The position numbers and the translations under genes are program-made. A stretch of DNA of 64,000 nt from Cereibacter sphaeroides (GTDB lineage Bacteria; Pseudomonadota; Alphaproteobacteria; Rhodobacterales; Rhodobacteraceae). The DNA lies in the NCBI GenBank assembly GCA_003243455.1, contig QFQS01000001.1, positions 1,178,001-1,242,000 on the forward strand, in the 5' to 3' direction. Positions 49,353 to 58,161 of this stretch are shown here, one piece after another (position 1 is the first letter of the stretch; the number at the start of each line of letters is the position of its first letter). The notes beneath the pieces are model-generated. The model saw nothing but the letters and a program-made list of their open reading frames with translations. It made no database searches and was not told where the DNA came from.

Positions 49353-50273
49353 TCAGTCGTGAAAGGGTTCGGTCGCGGTCTGGCGGCCCTTGAGGCAGGC
49401 ATCCGCGACGATCCGCAGGGGAGATATATCGGCATCGCTGCCACGGTCCGCTACAAGGCGCGCAAAACGGCGATAGATTTCAGGGTATTCCTGTTCCTCA
49501 CCCACGTCCACTTCGGTGCCGTCGATGGACAACCGCGACCCGCCCATGCGTAGCTTCAAGCGCTCTGATCCCGCCTGAACCTCGATATCCCAGGTCTGCG
49601 GGCCTTCCTGCCGCCAGTCAAAATCGGCGGTGATCGGGATTGTATCGCGCCCCGTCATCGCAAGGCGCGCGGCGATGGGGGTAAAGGCGTTCGATGGCAC
49701 TTCAAGCTCGGCGCTGTTCACATGGATCGCACCGGGCAGGATATGCGTAAGGATCGAAAGTGCATTGATTCCGGGGTCGAAGACCCCGAAACCGCCCGGT
49801 TGCCAGATCCATTCCTGATTGGGATGCCAGCGCCGCACATCTTCGCGCCAGGCGATCGCGATACGGGAGACGTCGCGGGCCGCGATCCAGTCGCGCGCCC
49901 GCTCGACCGCAGGAGCAAAGCGTGAATGCCAGGTCGCGAACAGCACGACGCCAGCTTTTTCCGCTGCCTCGATGATCGTCTCGATCTCGCCCAGCGTCGC
50001 AGCAGGCGGTTTTTCGATAAGCAGGTCGCGCCCGGCGGCGATGGCCGCAAGGCTCATTTCCAGTCGCACGTCAGGCGGTGTGCAGAGCGCGACTGCCGCC
50101 TTTGGACCCTCGGTCAGAAAGCTGTCGAAGTCGGTGAAGTTCGGCACACCATCGACCTTGCCATGGCGTGACACAGCGGCGACCAGATCGAAATCGGAGT
50201 TGGCGGCTATCGCCGGCATGTGCTGGTCGCGGGCGATCTTGCCTACGCCGACGATGGCTATGGGAATGGTCAT
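49353..50273 (-). CDS. L-arabinose/D-galactose 1-dehydrogenase (Gfo/Idh/MocA family)
   Basis: A 306-residue oxidoreductase starting MTIPIAIVGVGKIARDQHMP; a 10-codon upstream extension is not required. Rossmann motif GVGKIA, then EKPPAATLGE with the catalytic-loop Lys, and long matches remembered from Azospirillum L-arabinose 1-dehydrogenase (WREDVRRWHPNQEWIWQPGG; FGVFDPGINALSILTHILP). It oxidises the sugar at C1 to the lactone. It lies in the operon between araC and the semialdehyde dehydrogenase; the 118-bp gap before it has a dispersed intergenic element. Confidence 0.87.
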   Translation of the reverse strand: MTIPIAIVGVGKIARDQHMPAIAANSDFDLVAAVSRHGKVDGVPNFTDFDSFLTEGPKAAVALCTPPDVRLEMSLAAIAAGRDLLIEKPPAATLGEIETIIEAAEKAGVVLFATWHSRFAPAVERARDWIAARDVSRIAIAWREDVRRWHPNQEWIWQPGGFGVFDPGINALSILTHILPGAIHVNSAELEVPSNAFTPIAARLAMTGRDTIPITADFDWRQEGPQTWDIEVQAGSERLKLRMGGSRLSIDGTEVDVGEEQEYPEIYRRFARLVADRGSDADISPLRIVADACLKGRQTATEPFHD

Positions 50274-50320
50274 CTTGGGCCTTTGTCCGATTTGCCCGCG
50301 CATCGCGTCCGGGGAAGGCA

Positions 50321-50360
50321 GCCGGGGGTTTCACACCCCCGGACCCCCGTGGGATATTTC
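50321..50360 (+). repeat. Dispersed GC-rich intergenic element, copy 1
   Basis: Begins GCCGGGGG and contains CCCCCGGACCCCC followed by G(TG)GGATATTTC. The C-rich and G-rich parts can pair. A second copy lies at 59226-59261. Similar elements are common between genes of Rhodobacterales genomes, from memory. Confidence 0.7.
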
Positions 50361-50391
50361 AGAACGGAAGAAGGATGAAGAGCCGACGCCA

Positions 50392-52134
50392 CTAGTGCGC
50401 CTCTCGTGCTACCGCATTTCCACGCGGCCCGACGAGAAAATCGAGGTCCGCGCCTGTATCCGCCCCCATGACGCGGTCGTGGTAAAGCTGCGCCCAGCCG
50501 CCCGAGGGCCGGTCGACCGGCGACTGCCACTCGGCCAGCCGCCGCGCCAGTTCCTCATCGGTAATGTCGAGGTGCAGGCGGCGGCCTTTCACATCCAGTT
50601 CGATCATGTCGCCCGTGCGCACAACCGCCAACGGCCCGCCACGCGCGGCTTCGGGGCTGACGTGGAGCACCACGGTTCCATAGGCAGTGCCCGACATGCG
50701 CGCGTCCGAGATGCGGACCATATCGGTAATCCCCTTGCGAAGAACCTTGGGCGGCAGGCCCATGTTGCCGACCTCTGCCATGCCGGGATAGCCGCGCGGG
50801 CCGCAGTTCTTCATCACCATGATGGAGTTTTCGTCGATATCGAGGTCTTCATCCTCGATCCGCGCCTTGTAGTCGTCGATATCCTCGAAGACCACGGCGC
50901 GGCCCTTGTGCTGCATCAGGTGAGGACTGGCGGCCGAGGGTTTCAGAACCGCGCCGTTCGGCGCCAGGTTGCCGCGCAGAACGGCGATACCACCCTGCTG
51001 GGTCAGCGCCTGTTCGACGGGGCGTATCACATCGTCGTTCCAGTTTCGGACATCCTTCACCTCATCCCAGATCGAACCACCCGAGACGGTCAGCGCATCC
51101 TTGTGCAGCTTACCCCCCTCGCCCAGCATCTTGATGACGACGGGCAGGCCGCCCGCATAGAAGAATTCTTCCATCAGATACTGGCCCGAGGGCATCAGGT
51201 TCACGATGGTGGGGATATCGCGGCCCTGCTTGTCCCAGTCGTCCAGCGTCAGGTCGAGGCCGACACGACCAGCGGTGGCTAGCAGGTGGATGACGGCGTT
51301 GGTCGATCCGCCGATGGCGCCGTTGACGCGCATCGCATTCTCGAAAGCCTTGCGGGTCATGATGTCCGAAGGTTTCAGGTCGTCTTTCACCATCTGAACG
51401 ATCCGACGACCCGTGACATGCGCCATCACCCGGCGGCGGCTGTCGACGGCCGGGATCGCCGCGTTGCCCGACAAGGTCATCCCCAGCGCCTCGGCCATTG
51501 AGGCCATGGTGCTGGCAGTGCCCATGGTGTTGCAGGCACCTGGGCTGCGGCTCATCGACGCTTCCGCCTCGACGAATTCCTCGGCGGTCATCTCGCCCGC
51601 CTTCACGGCTTCGGAGAACTTCCAGAGGTGGGTGCCGGAACCCACCCGCTCACCACGGAAATAGCCGTTCAGCATCGGCCCACCGGAAACGAGTATCGCC
51701 GGAATGTCGACCGAAGCCGCGCCCATCAGCAGGGCGGGCGTTGTCTTGTCGCAGCCCGCCAGCAGCACGACGCCGTCGATTGGCTGGCCGCGCAAGCATT
51801 CCTCGACATCCATGGCGCAGAGGTTGCGGAACATCATGGCGGTCGGGCGGAAGGCCGACTCGGACGGCGACATGACCGGGAATTCCATCGGCAGCCCGCC
51901 TGCCTCGTAAATGCCGTGCGCTACCCGCTCGGCCAGATCGCGCAGGTGGGCGTTACAGGGGGTCAGCTGGCTCCAGGTGTTGCAGATGCCAATCACAGGG
52001 CGGCCGTCGAACAGGTCGGCGGGCAGGCCCTGGTTCTTCATCCAGGACCGGTGATAGATCGCATCCTTGCTCGATCCGCCGAACCATTCCTGCGAGCGCA
52101 GCTTGCGGGGCCACGGGGCGGGGGTAAAGGTCAT
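50392..52134 (-). CDS. araC: L-arabonate dehydratase (IlvD/Edd family)
   Basis: A 580-residue protein. Fe-S ligands are likely Cys60 (WSQLTPCNAHL), Cys128 (LLAGCDKTTP) and Cys201 (SPGACNTMGTAS). Other conserved stretches are VNGAIGGSTNAVIHLLA, KNCGPRGYPGMAEVGNMGLP and ISDARMSGTAYGTVVLHVSP. The start RSQEWFGGSSKDAIYHRSWM is typical of the sugar-acid dehydratase branch rather than dihydroxyacid dehydratase. It makes 2-keto-3-deoxy-L-arabonate in the pathway encoded by this operon; some activity on other pentonates or hexonates is likely. Note the name clash with the E. coli regulator AraC. Confidence 0.88.
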   Translation of the reverse strand: MTFTPAPWPRKLRSQEWFGGSSKDAIYHRSWMKNQGLPADLFDGRPVIGICNTWSQLTPCNAHLRDLAERVAHGIYEAGGLPMEFPVMSPSESAFRPTAMMFRNLCAMDVEECLRGQPIDGVVLLAGCDKTTPALLMGAASVDIPAILVSGGPMLNGYFRGERVGSGTHLWKFSEAVKAGEMTAEEFVEAEASMSRSPGACNTMGTASTMASMAEALGMTLSGNAAIPAVDSRRRVMAHVTGRRIVQMVKDDLKPSDIMTRKAFENAMRVNGAIGGSTNAVIHLLATAGRVGLDLTLDDWDKQGRDIPTIVNLMPSGQYLMEEFFYAGGLPVVIKMLGEGGKLHKDALTVSGGSIWDEVKDVRNWNDDVIRPVEQALTQQGGIAVLRGNLAPNGAVLKPSAASPHLMQHKGRAVVFEDIDDYKARIEDEDLDIDENSIMVMKNCGPRGYPGMAEVGNMGLPPKVLRKGITDMVRISDARMSGTAYGTVVLHVSPEAARGGPLAVVRTGDMIELDVKGRRLHLDITDEELARRLAEWQSPVDRPSGGWAQLYHDRVMGADTGADLDFLVGPRGNAVAREAH

Positions 52135-52146
52135 TGGCTTGCTTCC

Positions 52147-53115
52147 TTACAGAATGCTGACTGCGGGTTTGGTCTCAGCGGCAATGGCAAGGGGGTTCGC
52201 CAGCGGCAGGCCGAAAGCCGCGCTTTCAATCTCGAACACATCGCCGGCTTCCGCCCGGATACCGTCGGCAAAGCTGAGCGTTGCCGTGCCGAACATATGG
52301 ACATGCAGATCGCCTGGCTGGCGGAAGATGTCGTACTTGAAGTGATGATGCTCAAGGTTGGCCAGCGTATGCGACATGTTGGCCTCGCCCGAGACGAAGG
52401 GCTTTTCCCAGATCACAGCGCCATCACGGCGAATGCGGCTGGTGCCTTGCACGTCCTGCGGCAGCTCTCCCACCAGCAGTTCCGGCCCGAAGGACGCCTG
52501 ACGCAGCTTGGAATGTGCAAGGTAGAGGTAGTTGATCCGCTCGGTCACATGATCCGAGAACTCATTGGCCAGCGAGAAGCCGACGCGATGCGGCGTGCCA
52601 TCCGGCCCGATCAGGTAGAAGGCCGCAATCTCGGGCTCTTCCCCGCCATCCAGAGCGAAAGAGGGTGAGGTCAGCGGCTGCCCCGGTCCGCGTGCGGCGG
52701 CGCCGGTGCCCTTGTAAAACCACTCGGGAGCAACCCCGACCTGACCGGCGGCGGGCTTTCCGCCCTCGATTCCCATGCGGAACATCTTCATGCTGTCAGT
52801 CATGTTGGTCGTGGCGGCGGCATGCATCGCGTCGCGGGTCGAGGCGGACCCGAGGTGGGTCAGCCCAGTGCCGGTGATGTGCATATGCGCAGGATCGGGA
52901 TGGCGCAGCGGGCAGTCGATCATCCCCGCGGCCAGCATTTGCGGCAGGTTCACCGCCTCGCCCTGCCCCAGCCCGGCGACCACGCCTTTCATGCCCTGCC
53001 CCGTGGCAATCGCCGCCTGAGCCAGATCGAGGATGGTCGTCGCACCGGGAACGATGCGCGCGTCGCTTCCCTCGCGGAGGACCACGCCACCGCCGTTCAG
53101 TTGAGACAGATGCAT
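52147..53115 (-). CDS. gguC: GguC/AraD1-like FAH-superfamily protein, probable 2-keto-3-deoxy-L-arabonate dehydratase
   Basis: A 322-residue protein whose start MHLSQLNGGGVVLREGSDAR and GTGLTHLGSASTRDAMH, GVAPEWFYKGTG, GGEEPEIAAFYLI and FSDHVTERINYLYLAHSKLR match the GguC family first seen beside chvE-gguAB. It belongs to the fumarylacetoacetate-hydrolase fold, like XylX. Placed between the transporter and araC, it is the natural candidate for the dehydration that yields 2-oxoglutarate semialdehyde. Function is inferred from position and fold. Confidence 0.82.
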   Translation of the reverse strand: MHLSQLNGGGVVLREGSDARIVPGATTILDLAQAAIATGQGMKGVVAGLGQGEAVNLPQMLAAGMIDCPLRHPDPAHMHITGTGLTHLGSASTRDAMHAAATTNMTDSMKMFRMGIEGGKPAAGQVGVAPEWFYKGTGAAARGPGQPLTSPSFALDGGEEPEIAAFYLIGPDGTPHRVGFSLANEFSDHVTERINYLYLAHSKLRQASFGPELLVGELPQDVQGTSRIRRDGAVIWEKPFVSGEANMSHTLANLEHHHFKYDIFRQPGDLHVHMFGTATLSFADGIRAEAGDVFEIESAAFGLPLANPLAIAAETKPAVSIL

Positions 53116-53122
53116 TATGCCC

Positions 53123-54316
53123 TCAGGACTTGGATTTGTTGTAAACGTCGAAGATCACGGCCGCGAGCAGCACCAGACCCTTGATCACCTGCTGATAATC
53201 GATGCCGATGCCCAGGATCGACATACCGTTGTTCATCACGCCCATGATGAAGGCGCCGATGACCACACCCACGATCTTGCCGACACCGCCCGACATCGAG
53301 GCGCCGCCGATGAACACGGCCGCGATGACGTCAAGCTCGAACCCGACACCGGCCTTTGGCGTGGCAGAGTTCAGGCGCGCGGTCACGATCATACCCGCAA
53401 GCGCCGCCAGCACGCCCATGTTGACAAAGGTCAGGAAAGTCAGCCGTTCGGTGTTGATCCCCGACAGCTTCGCCGCCTTCAGGTTGCCGCCGATGGCGTA
53501 TATACGCCGGCCCGTCGTCGTCGCCTCGGTGAAGAAGGCATAGATCACGGTCAGAACCGCCATCACGACCAGCACGTTCGGCAGGCCGCGGAAGCTGGCC
53601 AGTTTATAGCCAACGAACATAAGCGCGGCGGCGACGATGATGTTGCGAACCCAGAAAAGACCCATGGGTTCTTGCGCCATGCCATAGGCCTCATTCCGCT
53701 GCCGCGCGCGCCAACCGATCCAGATCAGCACTGCCGCCGCAACGGCCAGAACCACGAGCGCCGTCATGTTCGGCTTGTCGACGCCAAAGACGTCCGGGAT
53801 GAAACCGGTGGAAAGCAGCTGAAAGCTTTTGGGGAAAGGGCCCACGTTCTGTCCGCCCAGCAGCCACAGCGTCAGGCCGCGGAACACCAGCATCCCCGCA
53901 AGCGTCACGATAAAGGACGGGATACGCCAATAGGCGATCCAGTATCCCTGTGCCGCGCCGATCAGCCCGCCGATCACCAGGACGGACGGGATCACCGCCC
54001 AGACCGGCCAACCGAGCTTCAACACCAGCACCGCCGAAACCGCCCCGGTAAACGCCGCGACTGACCCGACCGACAGGTCGATGTGACCGGCAACAATGAC
54101 CAGCAGCATCCCCAGCGCCATGATGATGACGTAGCTGTTCTGCAGGAACAGGTTGGTGATGTTCTGCGCCGACAGAAAGTCGACGCCGAGCGTGACCCTC
54201 ACCACGACGACGAAGAAGAAGACGATGGCGATCAACGCCATCAGCATCCCGTTTTCGCGCAGGTTGATGTTGAGTGAAGCCTTCTTGGCTGCGGTTCCTG
54301 CGGTCTGGTCGGTCAT
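53123..54316 (-). CDS. gguB: Multiple-sugar ABC transporter permease (GguB-like)
   Basis: A 397-residue inner-membrane protein with about ten hydrophobic segments. Markers: NITNLFLQNSYVIIMALGML, GHIDLSVGSVAAFTGAVSAV, RIPSFIVTLAGMLVFRGLTL, WLLGGQNVGPFP and FIGGASMSGGVGKIVGVVIG. The longer-than-RbsC length suits the xylH/GguB group. It forms the channel for the ChvE-bound sugar and lies 16 bp after gguA and 7 bp before gguC. Confidence 0.92.
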   Translation of the reverse strand: MTDQTAGTAAKKASLNINLRENGMLMALIAIVFFFVVVVRVTLGVDFLSAQNITNLFLQNSYVIIMALGMLLVIVAGHIDLSVGSVAAFTGAVSAVLVLKLGWPVWAVIPSVLVIGGLIGAAQGYWIAYWRIPSFIVTLAGMLVFRGLTLWLLGGQNVGPFPKSFQLLSTGFIPDVFGVDKPNMTALVVLAVAAAVLIWIGWRARQRNEAYGMAQEPMGLFWVRNIIVAAALMFVGYKLASFRGLPNVLVVMAVLTVIYAFFTEATTTGRRIYAIGGNLKAAKLSGINTERLTFLTFVNMGVLAALAGMIVTARLNSATPKAGVGFELDVIAAVFIGGASMSGGVGKIVGVVIGAFIMGVMNNGMSILGIGIDYQQVIKGLVLLAAVIFDVYNKSKS

Positions 54317-54332
54317 TGCCTGCCCCCTCCCC

Positions 54333-55847
54333 TTAATGCGTCACGATCAGGGACATGATACGTTCCTGAGACGCTTCTGCGGCGGTAAGTTCACCTACCA
54401 GCTCGCCCTCGTTCATCACATAGATCCGGTCGCACATGCCCAGAAGCTCTGGCATTTCCGACGAGATCATCACGACCGCCCTACCCTCGTCCGCCAGCCG
54501 GTTCATCAGCCCATAGATTTCGAACTTCGCGCCGACGTCGATGCCGCGCGTCGGCTCGTCCAGGATCAGCACCTTCGGCTCGGTGAACAGCCATTTCGAC
54601 AGCACCACCTTCTGCTGGTTGCCGCCCGACAGGTTCACGACGCGCTGGAAAACCGACGGTGTGCGAATGTTCATCGCCTTGCGATAGCCTTCGGCCACCG
54701 TCTGTTCGTTATGCTTGTTGATAACGCCGTTGATGGCGATGCCAGCCAGGTTCGCCAGCGAAATGTTCCACTGGATCGGCTCTTCCAAGACCAGTCCCAG
54801 CGCCTTGCGGTCCTCTGTCACATAGGCGAGGCCCGAATCCACGGCCTTCACAACGCTCGAGCAATCGACCGGCTTGCCTTCGATCAGGATCTGACCGCTG
54901 ACATTGCGCCCATAGCTGCGCCCGAACAGGCTCATCGCCAGTTCCGTCCGGCCCGATCCCATCAGCCCGGCGATGCCGACGATCTCGCCCCGGCGAGCGG
55001 TAAAGTTCACGTTGCGGATAACCTGCCGGTCCTGATGCTCGGAGTGGAAGACGTTCCAGTCCTTGACCTCCAGGATCACCTCGCCCGGGTTGCGGTCCCG
55101 GTCCGGATAACGGTGCGCCATGTCGCGCCCGACCATGTCGCGGATGATCCGGTCTTCGGTGATCTCACCGCGCGGGATGGTCGAGACGGTCGAGCCATCG
55201 CGCAATACGGTGATGTTGTCGGCAACCCGGCTGACCTCGTTCAGCTTATGGCTGATCAGGATCGAGGTAATCCCCTGCGCCTTCAGCTCCAGCAGCAGGT
55301 CGAGCAGCTTCTGGCTATCGTTTTCCTGAAGCGCAGCAGTCGGCTCATCAAGGATCAGCAGTCGCACATCCTTTGCCAGCGCCTTGGCGATCTCGATCAA
55401 TTGCTGCTTGCCGACACCCAGCGTATCGACCTTAGCGGTCGGCGCGTCGCGCAGGCCAACCTTGGCCAGCAGCTTTTCGGTGCGGGAATAGGTCTCATGC
55501 CAGTCAATGACGCCGCCCCTGGCGACCTCGTTTCCCAGGAACAGGTTCTCGGCCACTGACAAAAGCGGCACCAGCGCCAGCTCCTGGTGGATGATGATGA
55601 TGCCTTTGCGCTCGCTGTCGTGGATGCCCGCGAACTGCGCTTCTTCTCCCGCAAAGCGGATTTCGCCTTCGTAAGAGCCATGCGGATAAACACCGGAGAG
55701 AACCTTCATCAGCGTGGATTTCCCCGCGCCGTTTTCACCGACCAGGGCGTGAATCTCGCCTTCCTTTACCGAAAGGTTCACGTGATCCAGCGCACGCACC
55801 CCGGGGAAAGTCTTGGAGATCGCGCGCATTTCCAGAAGCGTGCTCAT
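54333..55847 (-). CDS. gguA: Multiple-sugar ABC transporter ATP-binding protein (GguA-like)
   Basis: A 504-residue two-domain ATPase. N-domain: Walker A GENGAGKST, LVPLLSVAENLFLGNEVARG, LGVGKQQLIEIAKALAKDVR, Walker B LLILDEPTAAL. C-domain: GLMGSGRTELAMSLFGRSYG (degenerate Walker A, as usual), LSGGNQQKVVLSKWLFTEPK, VLILDEPTRGIDVGAKFEIY. This is the MmsA/GguA/XylG pattern. Second gene of the operon. Confidence 0.93.
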   Translation of the reverse strand: MSTLLEMRAISKTFPGVRALDHVNLSVKEGEIHALVGENGAGKSTLMKVLSGVYPHGSYEGEIRFAGEEAQFAGIHDSERKGIIIIHQELALVPLLSVAENLFLGNEVARGGVIDWHETYSRTEKLLAKVGLRDAPTAKVDTLGVGKQQLIEIAKALAKDVRLLILDEPTAALQENDSQKLLDLLLELKAQGITSILISHKLNEVSRVADNITVLRDGSTVSTIPRGEITEDRIIRDMVGRDMAHRYPDRDRNPGEVILEVKDWNVFHSEHQDRQVIRNVNFTARRGEIVGIAGLMGSGRTELAMSLFGRSYGRNVSGQILIEGKPVDCSSVVKAVDSGLAYVTEDRKALGLVLEEPIQWNISLANLAGIAINGVINKHNEQTVAEGYRKAMNIRTPSVFQRVVNLSGGNQQKVVLSKWLFTEPKVLILDEPTRGIDVGAKFEIYGLMNRLADEGRAVVMISSEMPELLGMCDRIYVMNEGELVGELTAAEASQERIMSLIVTH

Positions 55848-55874
55848 CTAGGCCCGTCTTTCTTGTTGTTGAAC

Positions 55875-55899
55875 CCGGCCCGCCGCATCGGCGGGCCGG
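55875..55899 (-). terminator. Stem-loop between chvE and gguA
   Basis: Eleven-bp perfect stem CCGGCCCGCCG / CGGCGGGCCGG with a 3-nt loop, 25 bp after the chvE stop on the minus strand. No U-run. Same position as the stem-loops of the other three ABC operons here. Confidence 0.65.
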
Positions 55900-55923
55900 A
55901 TCATTTCGCCCGTAAGAGCGATG

Positions 55924-56991
55924 TTACTCGATCTGGTCCTTGGTGTAGTAGCCCGAACCGATCAGCAGTTCTTCCCAGTTCGACTTGTCGACCGGTTGCG
56001 ATTCCAGCAGGTAGGACGGGATGACTTTCACACCGTTGTCGTAGGTGGTGGTGTCGTTGATCTCAGGCTCGCCGCCCGAAAGGATCGCGTCGACCATCTT
56101 CACGGTAACGCCGGCAAGGTTGCGGGTGTCCTTGAAGATCGTCGAATACTGCTCATCCGCCAGGATCGACTTGACCGACGGCACTTCGGCGTCCTGACCG
56201 GTAACGCACGGCATCTTCAGGTCGCCCGAGCCATAGCCCACGCCCTTGACCGAGGACAGGATACCGATCGACAGCCCGTCATAGGGCGACAGCGCGCCGT
56301 TCAGGGTCTTGTCGCCGTAGTTGGCGGACAACAGGTTGTCCATGCGGGCCTGTGCAACGGCACCGTCCCAGCGCAGCGTGCCGACCTTGTCCATGCCCAT
56401 CTGGCCCGACGGAACCGCCACTTCGCCAGCGTCGATCATCGGCTGCAGCACCGACATCGCGCCGTTGTAGAAGAAGAACGCGTTGTTGTCGTCGGGCGAA
56501 CCGCCGAACAGTTCCACATTCCAGGGCTTGGTGTCCGGGAAGCGCTCTTTCAGGCACTGCACCAGCGACGAGGCCTGCTGCACGCCGACCTTGAAGTTGT
56601 CGAAGGTCGCGTAATAGTCAACCGCATCACTGTCACGGATCAGGCGGTCATAGGCGATGACCTTGATCCCCGATGCCTTGGCGTTGTCCAGCGCGTTCGA
56701 CAGCGTGGTGCCGTCGATGGCAGCGATCACCAGAACCTTCGCGCCCTTGGTGATCATGTTCTCGATCTGGGCCAGCTGGTTCGGGATGTCATCCTCGGCA
56801 TATTGCAGGTCGGTGTTGTAGCCGGCCGCCTTGAACTGCTCGACCATCGAGTTGCCGTCCGAAATCCACCGCGCGGAAGACTTGGTGGGCATCGCGATGC
56901 CGACCGTGCCCTTGTCCTGCGCAAGCACGGGCGCTGCGACAAACGCCGCGCCAAGCGCAAGCGACGCCAGAACTGACGTAAAAAGCTTCAT
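55924..56991 (-). CDS. chvE: Multiple-sugar-binding periplasmic protein (ChvE-like)
   Basis: A 355-residue protein with signal peptide (KLFTSVLASLALGAAFVAAP, cleavage near VLAQ). The mature part: GTVGIAMPTKSSARWISDGN, YAEDDIPNQLAQIENMITKG, KVIAYDRLIRDSDAVDYYAT, FGGSPDDNNAFFFYNGAMSV and PCVTGQDAEVPSVKSILADE are highly typical of ChvE/MmsE. It binds arabinose, galactose, fucose and related sugars and, in plant-associated bacteria, also aids sugar sensing. Head of a seven-gene operon; divergent from the gbpR-like regulator. Confidence 0.93.
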   Translation of the reverse strand: MKLFTSVLASLALGAAFVAAPVLAQDKGTVGIAMPTKSSARWISDGNSMVEQFKAAGYNTDLQYAEDDIPNQLAQIENMITKGAKVLVIAAIDGTTLSNALDNAKASGIKVIAYDRLIRDSDAVDYYATFDNFKVGVQQASSLVQCLKERFPDTKPWNVELFGGSPDDNNAFFFYNGAMSVLQPMIDAGEVAVPSGQMGMDKVGTLRWDGAVAQARMDNLLSANYGDKTLNGALSPYDGLSIGILSSVKGVGYGSGDLKMPCVTGQDAEVPSVKSILADEQYSTIFKDTRNLAGVTVKMVDAILSGGEPEINDTTTYDNGVKVIPSYLLESQPVDKSNWEELLIGSGYYTKDQIE

Positions 56992-57149
56992 ATGGTACTT
57001 CCTCCCTGACGCCGGTTCGCCGCCGTTTCGCTCGGCATGGCTGTCAGCGCGTTGACTCCCCGGATCTTCTCCGATCCGCGTTGCACCCTAGACGGCGGCG
57101 CGCATACCATTCAAATTCCGTTTTGAACAAACAGCATAACAGAATCGGT
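56992..57149. promoter_or_regulatory. chvE/gbpR divergent promoter region
   Basis: A 158-bp gap with the chvE ribosome site at its left edge (reverse strand of 56998-57006, GAGGAAGT) and AT-rich sequence at 57105-57145 where a LysR-type operator and both promoters are expected. No exact T-N11-A site is pinned down. Confidence 0.45.
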
Positions 57150-58076
57150 ATGGCTCAGCTTCTCGCGACCCGCCTGCATCTGAAACACCTGCGCCTTGTC
57201 GCTGCCATCGCGCAGCATCGCCAACTTTCCGTTGCTGCCCAGATACTTGCGATGACGCAACCCGCCGCGTCCCGCACCCTGGCCGAGGCCGAAGCGCTGG
57301 TCGGCGTGCCGCTGTTCGAGCGGCACGCAAAGGGGATGATCCCGACTTACGCAGGGGAAGGTCTGGCGCGGCGGGCCCGCAATATTCTCGACGAATTGAA
57401 CGATGCCTCGGATGAGGTCGAACGCCTGCGTCTCGGTCAGGGGGGAGTCGTCCGCATTGGCGCGGTGACCGGGGGCGCCGTCGGTTATGTCGTGCCCGCC
57501 ATCCGCGCCCTAAAAGAGCGTGCTCCGGGCGCAGAGGTTCATGTGGAAGTTGCAACCAGCGAGGAGCTGATCGCAGGGCTGATGTCGCTGCGCCACGACA
57601 TGGTGCTGGGCCGCGTTCCCCCGCGAAGCCCGCCGGAAGGCCTGTCCCTGCAGCGCGCGAAAGGAGAGCGGGTGCAGATCGTCGCGCATAGACGCCACGC
57701 CTGCGCCAATCGCAAGGGGCTGCGGCTATCAGAGCTTGCCGATGCGGAATGGGTCATGCAGGGTCCGGGCGCCCCCATACGCCGCGCCATCGAAGAGGCT
57801 TTTCTGGAACAGGGTGCCCCCCCGCCGCGCAATGTCATCAACACCGCCTCGCTTCTGATGGCCCATGCGCTGCTCAGTAGCCCCAATGTGGTGACGCCAG
57901 TCAGTCAGGAGGTAGCACAGCTTTTAACAGCAGAAAGCCGAGAGCTGATCATCCTTCCCGTCACAGATACCATAACTGTCACGCCCTATTCGCTTGTCAC
58001 CCTGCGTGACCGACGGCTTTCTCCGGTGGCCGCCCAGTGCCGCGATCTCTTGTCGGCGCTGGTTGCCGCCGGGTAA
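57150..58076 (+). CDS. gbpR: LysR-family regulator of the chvE operon (GbpR-like)
   Basis: A 308-residue LTTR from ATG 57150 (MAQLLATRLHLKHLRLVAAI); the upstream extension to 57081 overlaps the promoter. The HTH is LRLVAAIAQHRQLSVAAQIL, then AMTQPAASRTLAEAEALVGV. The effector domain begins near VVRIGAVTGGAVGYVVPAIR. Position divergent from chvE matches gbpR of Agrobacterium/Azospirillum, where it activates the sugar-binding gene on arabinose or galactose. Confidence 0.85.
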   Translation: MAQLLATRLHLKHLRLVAAIAQHRQLSVAAQILAMTQPAASRTLAEAEALVGVPLFERHAKGMIPTYAGEGLARRARNILDELNDASDEVERLRLGQGGVVRIGAVTGGAVGYVVPAIRALKERAPGAEVHVEVATSEELIAGLMSLRHDMVLGRVPPRSPPEGLSLQRAKGERVQIVAHRRHACANRKGLRLSELADAEWVMQGPGAPIRRAIEEAFLEQGAPPPRNVINTASLLMAHALLSSPNVVTPVSQEVAQLLTAESRELIILPVTDTITVTPYSLVTLRDRRLSPVAAQCRDLLSALVAAG

Positions 58077-58161
58077 GAGCAGGACAGTTGACTTCGCGAT
58101 GCCGTCGCGATCAATCTGGTAGGACCAGATGTTCGCCGGACGCAACCGGCTGGGAGGACAG

